A stretch of DNA of 50,558 bases from Daldinia sp. FL1419 (Eukaryota > Ascomycota > Sordariomycetes > Xylariales > Hypoxylaceae), in NCBI GenBank assembly GCA_025201765.1, contig MU623532.1, positions 1 through 50,558 of the forward strand. Reading direction: 5' to 3'. A model generated the notes under the pieces. It saw nothing but the letters and a program-made list of their open reading frames with translations, was not told the DNA's origin and did no database searches. The position numbers and the translations under genes were made by a program. Shown here in pieces: positions 1-10,076 of the stretch (the stretch's first letter is position 1; each line of letters begins with the position of its first letter).

Positions 1-91
1 GTTTCAAATTTTTCAAAATTTTTACTTTTTATTAAAAAAAAAATGTGGGCGGGGGGGTTTATTACACCGGTTTGGGCGTTTTTTATTTTTA

Positions 92-126
<35 letters not shown>

Positions 127-423
127 TTTGAAGTGTCTCTATCCCCTAAAAGTTCCGGATGCCGCAGATTACATAAACACAGACCCCACTCCGCATTAGT
201 GTGTGAACCCTAAGAGATACCTAAGAGATACTTAGGTACATTTTATCTAATCATTCTGGTTCCATTCTGTTACCTAGGCGCGTCTAAGTCCACCAACAAC
301 GCGTATGGTGATAATGTTACTATGCAAGGCTGAGACATAGTGCAAGGGGTTATACACTCCTGTATCGATTTGTTCTCGTGAGTATCCCGTGTTAGTTGGA
401 TTCCAGAGCATAATTGAGTAAAT
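1..423. other. Left edge: poly-T tract and upstream region of the CENP-I gene
   Basis: No gene is visible. The first 125 bases are low complexity: T- and A-rich runs, a G7 run near 52, and an uninterrupted run of 30 T at 96-125. The rest has ordinary composition and leads to the CENP-I start at 424. The T run could be the poly(A) tail of a retroposed element read on the other strand, but nothing next to it supports this. Confidence 0.6.
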
Positions 424-2926
424 ATGGAGGAATATCAACAAGATGATACGGCGATGCAAGGCACCCAAGATATACGCGAAATCCTCGCGGACGTGGTCGA
501 GGGTTAGTATACCCCTGAACCAATTATCACTAATGAAGTAGTTTTCACTAACTTCCAATAGCATCCAAGTTAACTGCGAAGCAACGTGGTAGTAATGTGA
601 AGCCATCCGTAGAAAAGTTGACCTCATTGTCGTATGAGCAAGGTCTCCTCCCGGACGATCTGGGCCAACTGATAGATCTGGTCACCACCCCAAATTTCCT
701 CGACCAGGCAAGCCTTGGGAACCTCATTAGAAACCTCTACCCGGTAGATCGTGTGAACATCAACCTTGTCGTTAAGGTCATTGGCTCGCTCGGACACGGC
801 AAATTGAAGCCATCTCTTAACGTTCAAGGAGCGCTCCTAAAATGGGTTGTTATGATCCATCACATTATAGAAAACCAAGCTATATTATCGCGCTCTTACT
901 CGGTTTTATTCAATTTGCTAGATACTGCCGCAATTAGGTCCGTACATCAATATATCATATCGTGATACCTTTCTAACGGCCGCAGAAAACAGCTATGTCA
1001 TCTACTAGCTCTCATCACTCGGCGTCGGCACGTGCGACCCCATCGAATCCAGAGCCTGTGAGTTAGCTCCAAAAGGGGTGGCTTATAAGATCGCTTACAC
1101 TCTTTAAGTTTATCATTGTCTAGGCAAACGGGGAATGATCCTGCGGTGACCGGCCTGCTCCGAGTATATAAAGACTACTATCCTGAGATCATTGTCGGGG
1201 AAGCGACCCGTGCCAAGGCATCAGCTTTTAAGGTATGATTTCTATGACCTTTTCTACAATGAAAAAATTACTTATTATTTCCATAGCATCCAGATCCGCA
1301 ATGGCGTGAGAGGCTCGACGAAATACAACAGGCTCACGCAGAACGGAATGCGAATAGGGCAGAGCGACCGTTAAACACTTTCAGAATTGCCCGAAATCGA
1401 ACAAACGGAAAGGGTTCTAGCATATTCCCAGAGGTGCATACGTCAAACGCTACAGAGGTCTGTTTGCCTGCTCCGTGCTTTCAATCAAGCAATCATAAGC
1501 TGACAATTCGCTAGAACTCCGTCACCCTCGAAGAAATTGAGAACGTAGATGGCTTCGTGAGAAATCTAGAAAGGATTGAATTGCCAAACCAATTGATAGC
1601 AGTCCTAGGAGATCCGTTGCTACAGAAATTACTCGTTTTGAAACCCGACGCCGAAGCTCATCAGAGGGTTAGCAGTTGGTTGGCTTCGTACGGACAAGAT
1701 CTCTTAAGTGGAGAATCCAACTTGGATCCGAGCGACGGCTTGGAAATATTGAAAAATTATGTGACAAGCACCAAGGTACGTGAGGAAGAGCTTGCGATGG
1801 CCTAGCACTTGACTAATGTTCCTTAGACTTTTCCCCCTATTTTCCTAGATTTTTTCACCGAGTATCTCAAGGTATGGGATGGCCACGACGGACGGGATTC
1901 GATCTTTGCTATATTATCATACTTGCCGCTACTCAATTATCAAGGTCAGAAGGAAAATCCACATCGTGGTCATTCTAAGGCTAATACGACCCAGAGCTCT
2001 CCAGTAATATTTTCCAGGCGCTTGAAACCAAGATCCTGGACAATACCCCGATTTCCCAATTACAACTACTCGGGTTTTATACGATGCTTCTTCAGCATTG
2101 GTTAATCTTTTTGGCATCTCTTGAAAAGAAGTCAGAGAATGCACCAATGACAATATCCGAGCTAGTTAGGCATGTCAACGATCTATGTCTCACTCTTATT
2201 CAGACCTCACCTATCAATTCTACGTACTCTGAGATCTTGAATTTCTACGAGCAAACTGCAGTTATGGCTTCAGACCCAAAGCTGCACCATCAGACACGAA
2301 TTGTGATACCACCTTCTCCATTAGTTTACGTCCTACACTTCAGCTTCTGCCCGAGTACAATTTCCAGGCTCTATTCCATATTGACGAAATACAAAGCGGG
2401 GTTCCAGAAAGCTATGTCAACATCTCGTTCCGAATACACGCCGGAGTATATCAACGAGTTCAATGGTTTCCTAATGGACATTTGCAATTGTATATGGCGG
2501 TCGCGTGCCTTCAATCGTATCGATACGAATTCCCATGGTTGCCTCGTACCTAAACCACTCGTGGACAATCTCTCAGCGTATACCAATAGCCTTAAGGCGA
2601 GCGCTCCCCTTTCAACGCTCTTTTCCCTTTCATATTCGCCAGTCCTATGCCTCTCGGCAATTACACACTTTAGAGAGTTGGAGGACGAGACGTTAGCGGG
2701 CGGTATAACTGAGCTTAGCACTAGACATGCCGGACCGATAACTCGTGCCAGTCTTAGTGCTCTAGCCAATAGTGGTGGTTTAAGACTAGGTTGGGATGAT
2801 TATCGTCTCGGTGTATTGAGTTATCTTGAGCGAAAGGGCATGACTGGTGTCGGAGAATTGATGTACAATACAATGACCAACGTGATGAAGAGGAGGTCGT
2901 TAATGGCGACGACGAATGCTTCGTAG
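424..2926 (+). CDS. mis6: Mis6/CENP-I family inner kinetochore protein
   Basis: Mis6/CENP-I is a constitutive centromere-associated network subunit that helps load or maintain CENP-A chromatin. I read eight exons: 424-502, 562-937, 986-1057, 1124-1232, 1287-1457, 1515-1775, 1827-1944 and 1995-2926. They add up to 2118 nt (705 aa) with no frame conflict, close to the usual fungal length. Family-like segments include QGLLPDDL and SLGHGKLKPSL (exon 2), LITRRRHVRPHRIQSL (exons 3-4), GNDPAVTGLLRVYKDYYPE (exon 4) and the C-terminal SPVLCLSAITHFRELED. Start 424 is chosen because exon 1 (MEEYQQDD...) splices with a GTTAGT donor into ASKLTAKQRG. Intron 7 (1945-1994) is set by frame and by a GCTAAT branch-like site. 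Donors at 938 and 1458 are less standard. Recognition is from remembered family features, not a search. Confidence 0.88.
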
Positions 2927-3663
2927 TTACCTAATTAATGATACAAGAAAATTCTGTCAACTTGTTCGAAATTATCTAGACTAGGGAGGGGAAAGCGCGC
3001 GAGAAAAAGAAAAAAAAATTCTAGGAGACGAAAAAACCTCGAATCCGGGACCCGGCCTCGTCGTTCGATCTCCCAGCCGGCCTGCCTGTTTGCCCCGACC
3101 AGAAACTAAACCCCTAAACTCCTGCAAAAAAAATCTCGAGGTGCTTTCTAGTCCTACTTTCATTAACGCTAGACTAATAGTCACTTCGGCTTCGCGGATC
3201 TGAGAAGGGCTAATTGAATGGTTGCCTAAGGGTTATTTAAGTCAACGGCAGGGTACGCGATGTTGCTTAGCAACTGTGAGTAGACCGTGCCGCTCCGTTC
3301 GTCTATTCGTCCAATTAGTGGTAATCTTGGAGCGGTTCGACTTCATTTATTTTAGTCAATCCCTAGTGTTATGCTAGCTCTATCCTGTTGAAAGGGTATC
3401 TCAAACGACCCGTCGTCCTACGACGACTCTAATGGTCTTCATTTCCTATGCTCGTTCGTTGACTTCGTTCCGATCCATCCTATAACGCCCATGTCTCAGC
3501 ACAAATACCAGTTGGGTCCATTTGCCGTCACAATGTTGAAAATACGCCGTACCATGCAAGTTAAGTGCATCCGCCCCTCCGTATCCGGCTATTCCTCCCG
3601 GACCACCAAATCAGTTCGTGATAGATTCATACCCCCATCCGAGTTTCTCCTCGTCTGGGCAGT
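2927..3663. other. Intergenic region between convergent CENP-I and CAF16 genes
   Basis: About 740 bases between two convergent stop codons. Several short open frames exist on both strands, but none resembles a known protein. The area near 2980-3080 is purine-rich then GC-rich. No RNA gene or element was recognised. Confidence 0.6.
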
Positions 3664-4512
3664 TTACTTCTTTTCGCTACTTTCAAGTCCGTATCCGCCA
3701 AGACCCCCCTGCGCATACGTCAACCCTTCCGTCCCCATCTTCACCTGATTCCTCGGACCTCTCTCCTTCAAGTCCGCCTTCAGCCATCCCAGCACTAGCT
3801 CTCCTAGACGACTGTTCCCCGTACTCTCACCCGTACCCTGACCGAGGAACTGCTCCGCAGGTCCCCACTCGCGCACCGTACCCAAGTGCATATGAACGAG
3901 ATGCGTGGGCCAGCCGGCGAGGTTATCCAGGATATGCGTCGCATACACGATCGTGCACTCGCGAATCTCCGTCTCGTGCTTCAGCCAGCCCAGAAACTCC
4001 GCACGGCTCAACACATCCAAATCGACCGTAATCTCATCGAGCAGAAGCACCGTCCAGGGCCGCACGAGCCCCATAGCCAACTGCACCCTCCTCCTCTCGC
4101 CGTCGCTGACCGCGTGCATCCGCCACGCGATGTCGATGTCCAGCACTCCGATCAACTCGTCCCTGCGCTCGGGGTACGCGTCGCCGCCTACGGAGCGCAG
4201 GAGCTCCGCGACGCCGATGTCGGTGCGCACGATGGGGTTGAGAACCCATTCTAGCCCCAGGTACGTCACGCCCTCGAGCCCTTCCTTGAACGGGTCCACG
4301 CCCGACACGCTGATGCTGCCGCCCGGCGCGAGCCGCTTGCCGGCGAGTAAGCGCAGCAGAGTAGTTTTGCCGGCGCCGTTGGCGCCGATGAGAAGCGTGC
4401 GGCTACGAGGGGGCACGCTTAGAGATATTCCCCGGATGCCTGTTCTGTAGTCGGGGAAGGTGTATGTTAGGTCGTTGACGGTGATTTCCGGAGGTGATTG
4501 GGTTGGTGCCAT
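3664..4512 (-). CDS. CAF16: CAF16-like ABC ATPase (CCR4-NOT associated)
   Basis: Single-exon gene for a 282-aa soluble ABC ATPase with one nucleotide-binding domain and no membrane segments. In yeast, Caf16 is linked to the CCR4-NOT complex. Visible motifs are Walker A GANGAGKT (43-50), a signature loop VSDGE (135-139, the usual LSGGQ being divergent as in this family), Walker B VLLLDE (155-160) and the switch histidine in ATHIL (193). The C-terminal tail LKERGPRNQ then a Gly/Tyr-rich end is typical of fungal Caf16. I start at the Met of MAPTQS (4512); the frame stays open 35 codons upstream to 4617, but that stretch looks like leader sequence and the ABC fold begins soon after 4512. Interior GC content is high, which creates long shadow frames on the other strand. 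Divergent from the oxygenase gene at 5.7 kb. Confidence 0.9.
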   Translation of the reverse strand: MAPTQSPPEITVNDLTYTFPDYRTGIRGISLSVPPRSRTLLIGANGAGKTTLLRLLAGKRLAPGGSISVSGVDPFKEGLEGVTYLGLEWVLNPIVRTDIGVAELLRSVGGDAYPERRDELIGVLDIDIAWRMHAVSDGERRRVQLAMGLVRPWTVLLLDEITVDLDVLSRAEFLGWLKHETEIRECTIVYATHILDNLAGWPTHLVHMHLGTVREWGPAEQFLGQGTGESTGNSRLGELVLGWLKADLKERGPRNQVKMGTEGLTYAQGGLGGYGLESSEKK

Positions 4513-5702
4513 GACGATTGATATCCGAGCAAGTAATTTCTTCTTTATCCTGCTTATTCGGAACAAGGGGGTTGATATTGCGATGAGAGAATGTAGTTGG
4601 CTGGCGATGAGGTTCAAGGGAGTACACTACCTAGGTAGTCTGGAAAGGATCTTGACGACTTTATGACTGGTGCTGCAATTGTGGAGTCGGTCGACGATGT
4701 TGCAATTCGATCTAGATACAGTGCATCTGCGTGGATTCGAGCACGGTGTTTTCCGCCGGAGTACGCAGGAGAGACGCTATTCGCGGTCCCTGACCCCTAC
4801 ATACTTTGAATTTGAATCCGGAACTAAATATAGCTATTCGTAGGGCGCAACAAGATACGAACATGCTAATTGGTAGAATTGGCACTTTGTATTTTTTTGT
4901 ATCATTTGTTTGTTAACTTGTTGTTTAGCAGCGGACCTTTTACCAGACGTCTTCAAAGCCCTGCGACGAAACCCCAGGCTTCGGAAGAAAGGTTTGGACT
5001 ATTTGCACAGTATAAAAATATTAAGAGACTAATCTCATAGCTTCTTACCTGTTAGCCATATCTACCTAGGTACCTAGGTATTCGTTACTCAACACAAGCC
5101 ATTATATAATATATAAATCTCATTCTTATTTGATCCCTTGAATAGCCCAACTTTTCCTCCGGAAAACTCATGACTTACCTCTCTAGGTTAAGTAGGTAGG
5201 TACCTACCTAGGTAACTAACTCTATTCTTATGTATATACTTGATATTGGCCAATAATCATCGCTTTGAAGGTGTTCTGCAGTCGTGTTAGTTATAGGTAG
5301 TTTCGTTACTTAACAATCTTAGCCAAAAAGCTGGGGTCTTTGTTCCTCCGCGTACCAAGTAACATCGGCCGGCTCGGAGCGACTCGGCATCTAGAAGCGG
5401 GTAAGCTTACCATATCCAGGTTCTAATACGTTCCAGCGATGACCCCTCGGCGTTTAGTAATAACAATTGCCACTATACCCTACAAAGAACGGCAACAGTT
5501 GAAGTTGTACATAAGTAGTTAACCCAACTTGGACATTATTAATTTGGCGGGGTCCTGAATTCCATAAAGACCCCATTGTGAATGTGAATCTCTAGATAGA
5601 AGTCTTAAGAGATAATAATACTTAATACATACATAGGAGGTACCTACCTAACCACCCTGCCATCGTGTCTTAATATAGACTATTAGAGCTGTTTGGCAGT
5701 CC
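4513..5702. other. Divergent intergenic region, CAF16 / AsaB-like oxygenase
   Basis: About 1.2 kb of shared upstream DNA. It is AT-leaning and contains clusters of CCTAGGTA and GGTACC words at about 5063-5082, 5184-5215 and 5636-5652. No coding sequence or RNA gene was recognised. Confidence 0.6.
5193..5210. repeat. Perfect 18-bp palindrome built from CCTA/GGTA words
   Basis: TAGGTAGGTACCTACCTA equals its own reverse complement. Shorter relatives (TACCTAGGTA, GGTACCTACC) recur in intergenic DNA at about 5066, 5640, 8930, 14945, 25900, 36755 and 37025, but I did not see them inside coding exons. They may be remnants of a dispersed element or abundant regulatory words. Confidence 0.75.
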
Positions 5703-6698
5703 ATGACCTTCTTATCAATTGCTGCACGACGAACTCTTACACAAGCATTGCGCCCCCGTCCAAAAACCCTAGTGACCCCTAGATTTACACAGAAGGTCAA
5801 CATGACTACTGCTATCTTCAAACACATCGATGCCGCAGCAATTCCGCAGGGGACGAGACCATGGGCCAAGGTCGATACTGAGGCTACTTCGTTCAAGCTG
5901 GGCGACCATACGCGTCCGGTGAACAACCTCAGGGGACGGGAAAGCGAATTCACCACGGATAACTCCGGCTTTGCGGTTTACAAGGAACCGTCCAAAGAGA
6001 AATCTTTCACAGACGATGCTGCCGTGCGCGGTCCTTATTATCAAGAAATTGAGGATATCCTAAAGAAGAGAATCCCCGGGGTCAAGAAGGTAGTCATATT
6101 TGATCACACTATCCGAAGGCGGACCCCCGAAGCTGCACGTACTCCGGTACAGCAGGTCCACGTCGATCAGACTCCTGCTGCAGCCGAGGCTCGTGTGCGC
6201 CGCCATCTCCCGGCGGACGAGGCAGAGGAGTTATTGAAGGGGCGCTTTCAGATTATCAACGTGTGGCGGCCTATTGAGAACCCCGCGAGCGATCACCCCT
6301 TAGCCGTCATCGACTGGCGCTCGACAAAACCGGAAGATTTCATCCCGGTAGATCTGCTGTATCCTAAGCGTGCGGATCTCGCAACGGATAAGGACGATAG
6401 GGGCAAGGAAGTGCGCCCCGACGACTCTACTAGATACTCGACGGAAGGATACGAAGTCAGGGGTGAGACACTATCCGTCGCCCCAAGCGATGCGCACAAG
6501 TACTATTACCAAAAGGACATGACGCCAGACGAAGTGATATTATTAAAGTGCTACGATTCATTCGGGGAAGGACAACGGTTCGGAAATGCGGGGATTGCAG
6601 TAGGGACACCGCATACGGCATTTATCGACCCTCAGACGCCCGCAGATGCGCCCCCACGGCAGAGCATAGAGGTGCGATGCTTGGTCTTTTACGAGTAG
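5703..6698 (+). CDS. AsaB/CmcJ-like (GA4 desaturase family) putative Fe(II)-dependent oxygenase
   Basis: Intronless frame of 331 aa. The family is usually annotated as hydroxylase/desaturase AsaB or CmcJ-like methoxylase and occurs in many fungal secondary-metabolite clusters. Family-like segments are WAKVDTEATSF, TTDNSGFAVY, KKVVIFDHTIRRR, QQVHVDQTPAAA, RFQIINVWRPIENPASDHPL and VILLKCYDS. A metal triad can be proposed as H153-x-D155 and H304 (GTPHTAF), with R325 near the C terminus a possible 2-oxoglutarate ligand; this is inferred by analogy with 2OG oxygenases. The first Met (5703) adds a 33-residue Arg-rich, acid-free leader before a second Met at 5802, where relatives would normally start. 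The leader resembles a mitochondrial presequence, or it may be untranslated. Substrate unknown. Neighbouring O-methyltransferase at 8.6 kb may act in the same pathway. Confidence 0.85.
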   Translation: MTFLSIAARRTLTQALRPRPKTLVTPRFTQKVNMTTAIFKHIDAAAIPQGTRPWAKVDTEATSFKLGDHTRPVNNLRGRESEFTTDNSGFAVYKEPSKEKSFTDDAAVRGPYYQEIEDILKKRIPGVKKVVIFDHTIRRRTPEAARTPVQQVHVDQTPAAAEARVRRHLPADEAEELLKGRFQIINVWRPIENPASDHPLAVIDWRSTKPEDFIPVDLLYPKRADLATDKDDRGKEVRPDDSTRYSTEGYEVRGETLSVAPSDAHKYYYQKDMTPDEVILLKCYDSFGEGQRFGNAGIAVGTPHTAFIDPQTPADAPPRQSIEVRCLVFYE

Positions 6699-8603
6699 CG
6701 TTATTATTATGACACGATGTGGATGTGACTATAAATACGGATCTATTTCGATAATACTATATAGCCTTGATAATTTACATAATTAGTCTCCTTAGGTCAC
6801 TTGATGACTTTAAAAGTTGACTGTATTCGAGATAGGGGTTAAATCGTCAATATACAAGCCCAATTATTTATGAATACCCTAACCTAGTGTCTAGCCAACA
6901 GAATGGTGTTTTCGATATCTATAATACTAGGTAGTCACAACTTATCAAGAGACCTTGTAGCTTAACTATTTACAACGTATTAGTTTTAAACCTCCCATGG
7001 AGATACAAGGCATATCTTACACCCCAGTAAGCTTAAAACAGAGCGACTTTTTTTTCATTAGGCATCCCTTGAGCAGGTATCACGCCGGACACAACCTCAC
7101 ACGGAGGAACCAATGGGGATGGCTTGAGCATAGTCGTATATGTCTGTTACGGTATGACTTGCAGGATATCGAGATGGACTACATGCAGATTTAAAAGTAG
7201 GTAGATAAATCTTCATGCCGCATATCTGCCATTAAATATGCCAACCAACCAAACCGTATCACTCGAGTAGAGATAGCCCGCGCCAGTATATCTAGCATAT
7301 CAAATTCTAGCATATCAAATCTCCTGACTCCTTAGTAATCCCTTGGTAATTACTTTTCATACTGATTGCACAGGCCAAATACTGAAAAGTGCATTGGTTT
7401 GCGAGCCAAGCTCTCGATAGGCCCGAAAGAGCATGCTATATCTGAACAATATGCAACTTATTGCTATCGCTACTTTCATACCCGACTTTCCTCGATTAGT
7501 GAGCAATGCAACTACGTAATGCAAGTTTCAGCTCGTCGCTTTATGCTTACCCATATATAAGTGATACGTTAATGGCGTGGCCAACAGCCTAGATGTAGAT
7601 GGTTCGTGTGTACAACGTGCGGATTGCGTTACCACTGAGACCCCCGAGAGTCGTGGAACACCTCCAGTGGGTACACCAGGATTAGCCGTGATGTATTCTT
7701 AGTGATCGATCTCTTCTTAAAGCTGGAGCTTCCTTTTCGAAATCAGGATATAACTAGGGGTCACTATAGTGTAGTTTTTCTGGGAGAACCATCGCCTAAA
7801 CGAACTAGTCAGATCGTCATGGACCTAGATATTGCGTCTTGTGCCTGCTACCGGTTGAGGAGTACATGAAATATAGAATATAAGGCTTGAACGAACCGAT
7901 CGCATAATGAGGTCAATTTATTCCGGAAGCCACCAAATGTTTCGTTATAATTCAGATCGGGATATCTCCGATAGTGTTGCCGCCGTATCGAGTTGCTCAT
8001 GTAGACACTCGAAGCCTTCTTTCAGGTAAGGAGCCGTAATAGGACCGATATTCACCTGCATTGACCTCTATCTTAGAAGTGAATAGGCGCTGGCGGAAGG
8101 ATTCAGATGCGTAGGTACATATATCAGCTAATATACACTGTATCATTGAGAAATCCTGAGGTTACAACGCAACCTTAAGAATCCTACCTATCACATTCGC
8201 GCGGCGGTCTCCCGCAACCAATCCGATTGTGAGATAATGCATACCTTATTATCTTGGTACTGCACAATGAATGCCTATATACTACAGAGATAATGCCATC
8301 AATCGAATGGTTAGAGTTGTAAGGGGTGGTAAAGAAGGAGGGGGTAGTAGAATTCCTATGTACGACGTTGCTCCTCCGGTTAGTTTCCATCACCTCACGG
8401 TAGATGTTTTTACATTTAAGTACGTGTGTTTTTCCTTAGCTTGAGCCGCATACAGACGACTATTGTATTGACAAGCTAGCCTGCCTCTTAGTTTCCGGCT
8501 TCCGTGTTGGAAAAGTAGCTTCCACCGAGCCTATAAATATCTATTCAACTCCAGAATATTCTTTCTTTCTTCTCCTGGTAGAAAGAAATCTGTCCTAGTA
8601 ATT
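6699..8603. other. Intergenic region, oxygenase to O-methyltransferase
   Basis: About 1.9 kb without a convincing gene. Frames of 60-70 codons occur on both strands (for example 7366-7560 and 8184-8393), but none has recognisable motifs or splice extensions. It ends with the methyltransferase promoter. Confidence 0.6.
8532..8539 (+). promoter_or_regulatory. TATA box of the O-methyltransferase gene
   Basis: TATAAATA lies 65-72 bases before the ATG at 8604 and is followed by a pyrimidine-rich leader (TTCTTTCTTTCTTCTCC), a usual fungal core-promoter arrangement. Confidence 0.6.
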
Positions 8604-10076
8604 ATGGCTGCTCTAGGTCGCCTGTCATCTGCTCTCCAGGAAATTAATTCGAACTCGTTCGCCGACGAAGACGAGCGCCTATACGCGGAAAACTTACTCC
8701 TCAGTGCTTTATCACGGGTCCAATCACCTTGGGATATCGCGTATAATCATAATTGGGTAAATTCCCTTACCAATGGCTCTATCAAAAGCCTTATAGATGC
8801 CGGCGTCTTCAAGAAGTGGGCGGAACTCGGGGGCGGACCGAAAACCAGTGAGGACCTCGCCAGGATCACAAATACGGACCCTGTACTCATCAGTAAGCTA
8901 TTGATGTTCTGCAGTGTATATGTTAGGTACCTAGGTAATTATACACCTAAGGTATACTAATTTTAAGAATCATATAGAGCGCCTTATGAGACACCTCGCT
9001 TCACATAATCTTCTTATCGAAACAGCAGAGAACACCTATGAGCCTACCGCATGGTCAACGGCGTTAGGAACAGACGAAACATTTCCTGCCACATATGGGA
9101 AGCTATATAGTGATGTAGTATCAACAATGTCGAGCGGTTTATCACCATTTTGTATGTATTTTTGACTTGTCTACCTACATTTGCACAATGAACCCCTTTC
9201 TAGAGTCTTAGATTAACAGCTCGTTGTAGTAAAGGAAACGGGGTTCAAGAACCCTACAGACAGCAAGAGTGGTATTGTTCAGTATTTGAAGGGCCCATAC
9301 GAATCCGTTTTCGAATATATCGTATCCGAGCCAACACGAAGCAGGGAATTCGCACTTGCTATGGAATGTCATTCGAAGTGGAACATGACAGCCTGGACCG
9401 ACGTCTACCCAACGGATATGCTACTTCAGGATGCTAAACCGGATCGGCCACTTGTCGTTGATGTTGGTGGCAGTAAAGGCCACGACCTGGAAAAGTTCTT
9501 GCTCAAGCACCCCGAAATTCCAGACGGAAGTCTGGTAATTGAAGATCTTCCTGGGACTCTCTCGGAAGTAGAAATAACAAATAAAGTTATTTTGAAGCAA
9601 CCGTACGACTTCTTCACACCACAGCCACTAACCGGCGCCCGTGCTTACTTTATGGTACAACCCCCCTATTCTTCCCACCGGAGTTTTCTCCTTACAGACA
9701 GGGGCTGAGACCCTGCCTAAATTTAAAGGAGCCTTATTATTCTATGCTGTTAGGATAGAGTCGCTAACATACCCCATTGCAGCATAATGTACTCCACGAT
9801 TGGTCGGACGAGCCTGCGATAAAGATTCTGAGAAACATCGCAGGTGGAATGGAAAAGGGATATTCCAAACTATTAATCCACGAAAGCTTAATCGAGACTG
9901 TCAGGCCATCACGGCGGACCACCGCAGCCGATATTACAATGCTAGTCTGCGCGACTGCGGCAGAGAGAACCGAAGTAGAGTGGCACGAACTTGTTGAGGC
10001 CGCTGGACTAAGGGTTGTCAAGATCTGGAAACGGCCCACAGCGTCGGACGCCGTTATTGAAGTAGACCTAGCGTAA
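8604..10076 (+). CDS. SAM-dependent O-methyltransferase (COMT/OmtA-like, secondary metabolism)
   Basis: Four exons, 8604-8892, 8978-9151, 9230-9654 and 9783-10076, total 1182 nt (393 aa) with all junctions in phase. The N-terminal winged-helix dimerisation region (about 50-140) contains LIDAGVFKKWAEL and the junction peptide KRLMRHLASHNL. SAM motif I is VVDVGGSKGHDLEKF (about 229-243). The catalytic histidine is in HNVLHDWSDE (H301). The conserved C terminus has WHELVEAAGL. The acceptor of intron 2 is fixed at 9229 because an earlier AG would bring an in-frame stop and because it gives the expected LSPFLKETGFKNPTD. Enzymes of this type methylate phenolic hydroxyls of polyketides and related metabolites in the cytosol. 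No synthase gene is near, so the substrate is unknown. It may partner the AsaB-like gene 1.9 kb upstream, on the same strand. Confidence 0.92.

Noticed and set aside
3106..3122. Telomere-like AAACCCCTAAACTCC
   Set aside because: Only one and a half imperfect units, with no array; chance similarity.
3905..4450. 181-codon open frame on the plus strand
   Set aside because: Lies entirely antisense to the CAF16-like gene, whose ABC motifs are clear; the frame is a by-product of high GC and codon bias.
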